Below are positions 50,380-59,900 of a DNA stretch of 64,000 bases, piece by piece. The stretch is from Diorhabda sublineata (Eukaryota > Arthropoda > Insecta > Coleoptera > Chrysomelidae). A program made the translations under genes and the position numbers. The stretch is taken from assembly GCF_026230105.1 (NCBI RefSeq), contig NC_079474.1, positions 9,372,187 to 9,436,186 on the forward strand. The letters run 5' to 3'. The notes under the pieces were generated by a model. That model did not search any database. It saw nothing but the letters and a program-made list of their open reading frames with translations, and had not been told where the DNA came from. How positions within the stretch are numbered: the stretch's first letter is position 1; each line of letters begins with the position of its first letter.

Positions 50380-50535
50380 TTTCGGATGTTTAACAACTAG
50401 AAGTCACAATATGTAAAAAATAAGTGACAAATAAGTAAAAATTACGTAGATGTTGCCCACAAACGGAGGGTGATTGGGAAAAATTGAAGTCATATTTGGA
50501 TTCGGGGGGTTATTTTACATAGAAATAATAAAGAA
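50380..50535 (+). repeat. Dispersed repeat, direct copy (partner 27760-27930)
   Basis: CCCACAAACGGAGGGTGATT, GTCATATTTGGATTCGG and GGTTATTTTACAT appear in order and match the reverse complement of 27780-27870. Confidence 0.6.
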
Positions 50536-50998
50536 TGATATATGGAATGAATGAATGATTTTACTGCAGACCAGTGATATTACATATCATCAAAGTATTG
50601 AATGCTGGAGTAACTAAGGCAAAACATTGAGGTATTTGACTGATTTAGCCGTTCAAAAACCAGTTTCATAAAACTATTTATGGGAAACAAAAAACTAGCC
50701 CTATACCTTAGAGATTTCACTAAATAGTACATCAAGGTAAATCGACTAAAAAAATCTGAAACTAATAAAATCAGTATGCGCTTTTCTTCACAATAGCATA
50801 TTATTGCCGTGTTGTATGATCAAGTTATAGTGATTTTTTTGTTAATAGTTTCAAAACAGTTTATGATCAAACCTTACACATTTGAAACAACTTATAACTG
50901 TGTTTTCCATCAGTAACACAATATTGATTCCTATGCTTAGAAAATAAAACCAAACTATTTTTTCGCAAAGTTCTCTATTCGTTCTTTTAAGTAAATTA

Positions 50999-53900
50999 TT
51001 AGTTAAGTAACATATATAAAAGAGCTGTTAACATATACATATTTGAATAAAGATTAATTTCTGCTGCTGCATTTTGAGCATATGGTCCAATTTTACTAGC
51101 ATATGCTATAACATATGCTATGTAAGTTTGTTCATGTACAGAATTGATTAGATGCGCCATAGGACCTGCAACAACAAACTACTCGTCAACAAAAGTGCTA
51201 ATCCAAGTATACGGTCAGCTTTAAGAATGTTTAAAAAAAATAATTTTCTATGGACAGTACATAATACACTTTTTTTATGTAAAAAGCAAGTACAAGAGGT
51301 TAAACTCTATTACACTCGAGTAATTCGAGTGGTGCCTGCCGTGTGGAGATACGCGTAGATGTTGCCTGGGAGTCGAACTTTAAATATGCGAGTAATACGC
51401 CAAAGATGGACGAATCTGGGCCTTGTGGAGGTTTAGATGTTGTTGCAAAATATATAGCTTTTTGGTCTTAACAAGGGTTTCAAGTGTTTGTGGAGTTGCC
51501 TTAACTAATTCGGCCACGTGACTCTGCCAGGACATATTACTTCCAACCTCGACAACCAAAAAGTGAATTTGCGGTGATGGTGATATTTTCTGTCCAAATC
51601 CTTACTGTAATTTACCAATATCTCTACTACTCTCAAATCACTCTATGACGTGCATCCATTTTTATAGTGCCTATTATTTTTAATTAACTAGTGAACATTA
51701 AAGGATGTTAACATTTCTTCAGTTAGTGTGCAAATATGATACAAAATTATAAGCCCTTCTCAAATGATGAATATTTGAATCAATAATATGATTATGAAGT
51801 AAATGACTTTGAATATGAATGTGTGCTCTTCCTAAATAAAATAATCAATTTGTTAACAAACTTTTTAACGATAGGTACCTCTAGCAAAAACCAATACATC
51901 AGCTCCACTATGCGTTACCTCATCTGTATATACCAAAGCTTGTTGGGAATATTCCCAATCTGCTGTGTTATTTTTGGAAGGATTTTCCCTAGTTATGGTT
52001 CCGTTGTCTACCATAAACTGATAATTATTAGGACCTCCCGTTCCATAAACCAAAGAAGTAAACGGTAAATCATCCATCTCAGATTTTGTAAACGCTAGAA
52101 ACAAAAGGAAAAAATTGGAAAAAATGTGGTTTAATAATTTATTTTACCTACAAAGAACACCTTGAGTCCTGTTAGGATAACCAGTAAGCAACATCGAATG
52201 AGAATGATCGCTTGTTATAATAATTAGAGTTTCCATAGGGTCAGTCAATTCCAAAGCTTTTTCGACCGCATCACTTAAGCCAATAACTTCTCCTAAAGCT
52301 TTCCGTGCATGGCCGCGATGATGAGCTTGGTCAATCATGCCCCCTTCTACCTGTAAGTTAAAGAATATGAAGGGTTATAATATAAAACAATAATTATCTA
52401 TATTATAGAGGTTGCATTCTACTTAAAAAATTAAATTATCTACTAGTTTTCATCTTTCCGATTGTTGTATTCGTCAAAGATCTCAAACTGGTGATATTAA
52501 CTTCAAGGCACTATCGATAAATTCAGGCAATGTAACAAATCGTTCTGTATTTCTTTGGAGGCTCCTTTGACTATTAAAGAATTTTTCAGATGCTCACTTA
52601 GATGAAAAATGAATAGACAAAGAATTAATGTATACTTACTCTTCGACACATTTACATTATACATCTGTATAATTAGTCTTCCAAGCTTTATTACCACCAG
52701 AAAGTAAATAGAGAAAACATAATGAATTTTTTTGGTAAATTTCCAGCTTTTCTGCCTACTTATACCACGTTTTTCTAGGATAATATTAAAAATGGCCTAC
52801 GTTTCGTTTTTAATTTTATATATTCAGTTCAAATGGTTTAAAGAACTAGACAGTTCAGGTTATCGCGTAAAAAAAGGGTTGTGCTAGATTGAATTCAGCG
52901 AATTCCTCCAATTAAATAACGCCACTGGATTATACTGCCGTAATTATTATTTAGGTTATAGGAAACGTTTGCAGAGCAAGTCCCAGATGACTAATAATAC
53001 TACAATAGCGTAAATCGACTGGTGACTATACTGAACGTTGAATAGAAAACAAACTAAGATCAATTCATAATCAAGAGGTTGGTGAATATCAAGAAGGCTT
53101 TAGGGTGGGGCGGAACAAAGTGGACCGGATTTTCACTCTAAAAACAATACAGAGTAATAATCAAAACATCAAGAAATATAGAACTTTCTATAGCGCTCAT
53201 AGAGTATAAACAAGTTTACGATATAATAGAGAGCAAAATACGCAAAATCAAACGCAATTTACAAACGCACAGTGATCCTAAATGCCGACAACGTGGCCAA
53301 AAGTAGAGAAAATTGAGATAATTTATTGAAATTCAGTATACGGGTGTTTTAAAGGTCGCTGATTACGAATCCGTCAATAGTTTTGCAAGAAACAATATAG
53401 TGACTTCAAATATCGGCCAGAAATGTTGAAAAAAATCATTATTATCTAATGAAATTTGGTATAGGGGCGTTTTGTAGGAGGTCGCGGATTACGAATTTTT
53501 GGCGGTTTGCAAATGGCGAAACGTAGATAATTGCATATGTCATAAAGTTGATATTGTATACAGGATTGAAATATTATAAGCAGTCATCATTTAAGATGAA
53601 ATACATTTTTATTTTAAATAAATAGGTTTTCAAATAATCTTTATCGGAATCGCTACATTACCGTTTGTTTAATAATACATCGAGGAATAATTGTCTCTTC
53701 AAAACTGGATTTACTTTTTTATAAACTTCCACCAAAGCTCGATAACGAGAATTACCACTAAATTCATTGTTCATTATATTTGTTCTTATAAATTTCGTAC
53801 CACATATTCCATTTGCACTTACTTTCCCGAGTCAGGTGAAGACTTCCATATTCTAGATATACTACAACAACTATCTCATGTCATGAATAATTTTTAAGTT

Positions 53901-56900
53901 ATCGCTTGTCAGAAAAGCAGATAAAAACACTCAGGGTCAATAGCAATAAGAATTACACTCCTGTAAAGAAAATTCGAACTAAGAAGTGTTTTTCGTCAAT
54001 AAAAAAAGGAGATCAAGATCAAACATCGAACTATCGCCCAATTGTATTATATACCACGTTATCCAAGATCATTGGAAGATTGGTTAAAAAAGGCTTTTAC
54101 CATTTATATTTAAATATAAAATACTTACTAACCCACAATGTACAAAAGGTGCTACATTCTCCCTCCTAAATAATGTTTATTTTATTCTAAGCAACCACCA
54201 CTTCATTGTAACAACTTTTTTTATGATTTTTCTAAAGCTTTCGATTGTGTTAATCATAATATTTTAATCAATAAATTGCAGTACTACGGTTTAAGGTAAA
54301 CACGTCTCGCATGGTTTAAGTTATACCTTACCAAAAGAATTCGGCTTGTGAAGTTTGATATAACATGTATTCTTGCAAACTAAGCAAGTGGAGTGCCTCA
54401 AGGCCATATTTCGTTTCTTCTGTTTATCAACGACATTGCCTATCTAGACGTCAGTGGTAAAATATGTCTTTTTGCAGGCGATACTACTTTCTCTTGAGCA
54501 TGATGATAGACCCATCATGATCCTTCCAAAGATATCCATGGAAAAGTTAATCAGGCAACTTGCTGAATCTTTGAACGCCCCTGGACAAACTGTAAGGCTT
54601 AAACTCCTTATGTAGGTGTGCTGAGTTTTCAAGTGATCTGCATTTTCTTTCTCTTCCATGTAACAAAGTTGTTCTGGATCGTTCGTGTTGCCCGTGGTAA
54701 GGAGATGGCTTTGTAAATGACGGTGGTTGGTTAGAACACAAATCACCAGTCGTATTTGACGCCAGTTTGAGCCGAGCAGTTGATTGATAAGACTCAAATT
54801 CCAAATAATTCAAATAATTTATTTTTCACTTCCATAATAATTCGGTATCAAGTAGTTTACCTTCTTTGTTCTATCTATGTGAGATTGAAAAAGCCAGACC
54901 AAATAAATCGTTTTGAGTGGTTATAGAAAGGTCTGCTCAAACTTCATACCGGAATAGTAGTCATCGATCTTTTAAAAACTGAATAACCTGATGTAATCTA
55001 AGATTACATAATTATGAAATTACTTTGTACATATTTGTAATTAACTCACCATTAGAATGAATCCATTCTGATTTTTACGTAGGAGCTGGATTGCTTTCTC
55101 TGTCATATTGGATAAAGATGGCATTCCTCTAGGTCCTTTGTCTCTTTCGTAATCATATTTCAAATGACCATTCGCAAAAATTCCTAAAATATAATTATTT
55201 ATAAATTTCATATGCAAACAAGCATACAAAATGTTTGTCAAAAGTGGTGTTTAATTAAGTGTAATTTGTGCCTATGGCTATAATGGCTACATAAGGAAAA
55301 GTTGTTACGTTTGCAAACATCAAAACAAGAGACTTTGCATTTCCTAAGAAATATGTCGGCATCGAGGGGATGTTTAGAAGGTAGTAGCTACAGCTAGATT
55401 TCACTCTCTAAATTGGAGTAATCTGTTGTCTTATGAATTAATTTCGGTTGCGGAAAACAACAAAATCTGATTTAGTATCAAAATTTGAATCACATGGAAC
55501 CGTTGCTTCTCCTCAAGTTACAAATTTATTAATTATAGATGGCATAGTACTCATTCAAAGAAAAAGCGTTCTCCACTTTCAATGAACTTGCACGTAGTAA
55601 ATTCTTTCACTAGATCGAAAGTACGGAGCATTAAGGATAACGGTGGTTTTTCATATATATGATTAAACGGTGACGGTGAAACGATGTCGCAGATGCTTAT
55701 GTGTATGAAGTTTTGGAGAAAATGGAATGTTTTGTATTTTTTTTATCAGAAAATCAACGATCTCTATTAAAATTTGTAAATAGTTATCTTCTCGAGAATA
55801 CAGCTGATGAAATACGAATAGAAGAAACTCTAATCATCGCTAAGGATTTTGCAAATTTCAAGTTAAGTTTGTCCGTTAACAAGAATGATATGAATGAATT
55901 GAGAGAATTAAAATCAAATTTTCATGAGACTAATTCGCGGCTGATACTTTATATTTTATATGAGTATTAGGTACAACACCAAAACAAAATTATAGAGAAA
56001 TCTGTAAATACAGATCTACTCATTACTATTATTCTAATGCGATTCCATTTATTTTTTCTAGCTTAATGTTTTTTATTCTTTTTTCAGATGTAAAACCGCT
56101 TGTCTTCATGCATTGTTTCCTCACCTATTTATAGAGTTTATGTTTCTTCGACTTCGGCTGTTTAGTTGCTTTGTATGGGAGCGGGATACTTGTTATGTAG
56201 TTGTATAGCCGCTCTGAGGGGGATCCCTTCTCGCGCGCATTTTAAAATGCTTTTATGAAAAATCATATTCCTTTTACCGAGAAAGTTGACGATTTTATTT
56301 TTTAAAACACTTGTACGTCTAAACATTTGCAATTTTTCACATAGCTAGTCACAGGGTGAAGTTTTCGATGCACGATTTTGAAAATTCCACATTCCTAATT
56401 TTTTTCGGCAAAACCTGAAAGTTTTTTTCAAAATATCTGATCCACTATTACATGCCCTCTCACTCAAGAACTTAAAATAATACAACAATTTATTTTAAGA
56501 AAAATGTATTTTTTCTAATTCGAGCTCAGTGACCTATTTTCAAAGTTTGGTCCCATTGAAAAAAGATGTAGAATTCAATTTCCTATACCCTGAAGTGTTC
56601 TCTATAAGATGATGTAGGTTTTATTTGGTTATATCTCCGAATCACTAAAGCTCATTATTGGACTGCGATTTTACTCCACTAATTGGTATATCAAAATTAA
56701 TCAGAGAAACATAAGAACGCGGAAAAGGAAACAGGAATTTGTTCGGAAATTTCCATACATCTTTTTTAAACTGACGAAATTCCTGTACAATGTAAGTCTC
56801 ACAGATATCCTTATATTCGCAAACAAGAAATAAATAATCGAATAAATGAAATGATATAAAGGTATAATTCAACCCTCAAATTCACCGTGGTCATTCCCTA

Positions 56901-59900
56901 TTTTGATAGTCAAAAAGAAAGTGGACGAATCAGGAAAACTAAAATAACGTTTGGTTATTGATTAACGAAAAAACTAATTGGAATCGATATTCGATAACAA
57001 CATTCGATTCTTGTCAAACTTGATCAAATTATTTTTCAACTATTGACCTTTCAACTCGAACTCAGATACTGTAACTGAGCATAAATCCGCGAAAATCTTA
57101 TTTATTCCATACCACTTACTGAAAGATTATTAAATACGTACAAAAGCCAAATATTCATAACAATTGGAAACATTGAATCAATCCAATGTAAAACTAGAAA
57201 AATTTTATACATTATAATAGATTGTATGCTACACCATGTTCAAACATTTCTTCCATACAAATAATAAAGTTTTTAAGAGAGTATATATTTCTACAAACAA
57301 AAAGTATTTTACTATTTATTTTGAACACCCCGATTTACTTAGAATTTTGACTACTATGCGATCATATTTCAAAGAAATATCGTGTAAGCATAAGTAGACA
57401 AACTTAAATTTTATCATAAAATGAAAATTTGCCAACGCAGTATAAACGAAATGACAATATCACTTCTTACTCAACGATGTTTTTGGCCAAGAGTACGTGA
57501 TTGACTATGAAAGCTGCCAAAAACAGCACAAATACGATCGAAATCTACCTGTAATAAAATTCACCCTCACACCAACATGTTGATGTCTGTTCCAAGGCTT
57601 GGCTAACGTCCAGGAAAGCTGCTGAGAGGTAGGATTTACTTTCTAGAGCTAAATATATCTTTTTCACTACTCTATGTATTTGTTTGATAATTTCATGGGC
57701 ACATTAAAAACCGAACTAGTGATCTGGAACAAGATTTCTGCTTTCTAGAATTGAGGTCAGTCGTCTCAACAGAAGTTTTTTGAATACTTTTGAAGGAACT
57801 GGTAGCAAGCTAATTGGGTGGTACGATTTCAATTCTTCTGGTTTTTCCCGGATTTCAGTATTAAGATAATATGCCAAACTTTCCACTGGCAAGGAAACTC
57901 ACTCTACTACTCGCATAACTGCGTCATATAATAGTTGCAGTAGTTTGAAACCTGTAACTAAAAATTCTTGTAATACTTTGCCTGTTATGAGATCATACCC
58001 AAGGGTTTTTTTGGGTTTATGTTCTCTATGATTGTATTTTTTACTTCTGAAAGTGTAAATAGTTATGTATATAATGATAGTTTATTTATATTTGTTTGTG
58101 TATTTGAGGGGTCCCTCCTCGTCGTTGGGTTCAAATACTTTAACCAAGTGGTCGGCAAAAGCAGTAGTTTTTTCTCGGTTGTTCCTGGTCCATTTTCCTT
58201 GTAGATCTTTCACGGGAGAACAGTACTGTTGCGGTTGTTTTAACTTTGTTGTCTTTCAAAGGGAGTAATCGTTGACTTTGGTGGAAGTAAGTGAACCTAG
58301 ATATTCTTGGATACCTTTGTTTTTAATATCTCATAACAGCATTGACAGATCCTTGGTAGATTTATTAAACTTAGCTGTATCCCTTGCAACTCTCGAGGTC
58401 TGCCATCTTTTGCGTAGTTTCAATTATTATTTCTTTAATTACGATAGCAGTATTATTTGCATTTTTTGTACAATCTTTAGGTGGAGCTGCTGCCCAGACT
58501 GCTCTCTATATGGCTATTGTAAATTTACTTACAGCTAGCTCCATCTTATGGAGGGGTTTTAGTGAGATTTTTATAACTAGGTTATTTTACGTCTTCAATA
58601 ACTGTAGAGAACAGCGAATGATAGGCGAATGGTCTGAGGTGAGATTTAAGGAGGATTTCACTTGTAGTGAACATATTTTTATACATTATTGAAATGTAGA
58701 ACCTATCATACAGCAATTGCTTGACATTAACAAACATTTTTTCATTTTAAAAAATAACTTAAGGAATGCAACTAATGAAATCTCAGATTATTCCTTATTT
58801 CAAGACATGTTATAGAATAAACTTCCTCATTACAATCATATATACCAAACTTGATCATTTACAACCTCATATACGCAATAAAAGTTTCTATGACGGGGTC
58901 GGTAAACTACAAAAATGGTTGTTTCGTACACTTGACGCCAACGACGGTTATAGATATGATAACGCAATAAAAATTCTAAAAACAAACAAAAAGCAAAGAA
59001 AATATGATTACGGAAATAAATTACAAGTTCACTTTCAAAGAATCTAATAAAGAAATTACAATGTACCAATTCACATCTTAATAAAAACTCAACAAAAACT
59101 TCGTGTGAAAATCAATAATCGAATCTCACGAATATTTAACATTTTAAGCAATTATCTCACAAATAAATACACTTCATCCTTCTATTATTCATAGTCAAAG
59201 TTACTAAAAATGCTATAATATTTAGAAACATTTTAACATACTACCACTTGTCATAGGCCGTAAATCCAGTCCTGTTCGGTTAAAATGAAATTTTAAAATT
59301 TGGTAAAATCGCAGTGCGTTTGATGTTTGTTCCTTTACAGCGGCGATTTGTTTACATTGCTCTTTTATAACTAGTTTCTAGGAATGTTATTTATTATATT
59401 TATTTGTTTTGTTTGCTTATTTTCTAGAATTCTTAAGAAATTCGTTTTGGGTATATTAACGAGTTTGTTTAGAAGAGTTTTTAATAAACGTAACGGTAAA
59501 ATAACCGGTGATTTTAAATATTTTTTATAAGTTAGTTGAGTCTAGTGTAAGTATGAATAAATTAAGTACGTAAAAGACAGTGTATATAAATTCTACCGAT
59601 AAAAACATTACATTGGAGTCAGGTATGGGGTATTGTAAATAACTAATGTCATAAACATGGCTAAGAGACTAGTGACTCGAGCTGATGATACACTGGACAC
59701 TTCAGCTGGCAGCAAGCTGTTTTATTTCTTGGACCTGAAGTCTGGATATTGACAAATAGAGATGGCACCCTTAACATTTGAAAGATTTATGTATAACGTT
59801 TCGAGAGGGGTAATCTTGAGAAACATACCTGGTTTCTTTGGATGACATCGTGATATTGGAAAAGATCGATCTGCTATTAATGAAATAGGTGAAACACCTG

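Larger units (their letters stand above)
48377..50998. other. Intergenic between convergent Jarid2 and alkaline phosphatase genes
   Basis: It holds the 3' UTRs of both genes and repeats. Repeat B copy 2 is at 49565-49810, and a dispersed repeat at 50380-50535 has an inverted partner at 27760-27930. No further gene is seen. Confidence 0.5.

Noticed and set aside
55701..55970. 89-codon frame as a host gene in the phosphatase intron
   Set aside because: No recognisable domain, no matching splice signals and surrounded by repeats; kept only as unassigned content.
58384..58692. 102-codon plus-strand frame with hydrophobic stretches, looking like a small membrane protein
   Set aside because: It is the antisense shadow of the jockey-like RT fossil, whose minus-strand frames match known motifs in order.
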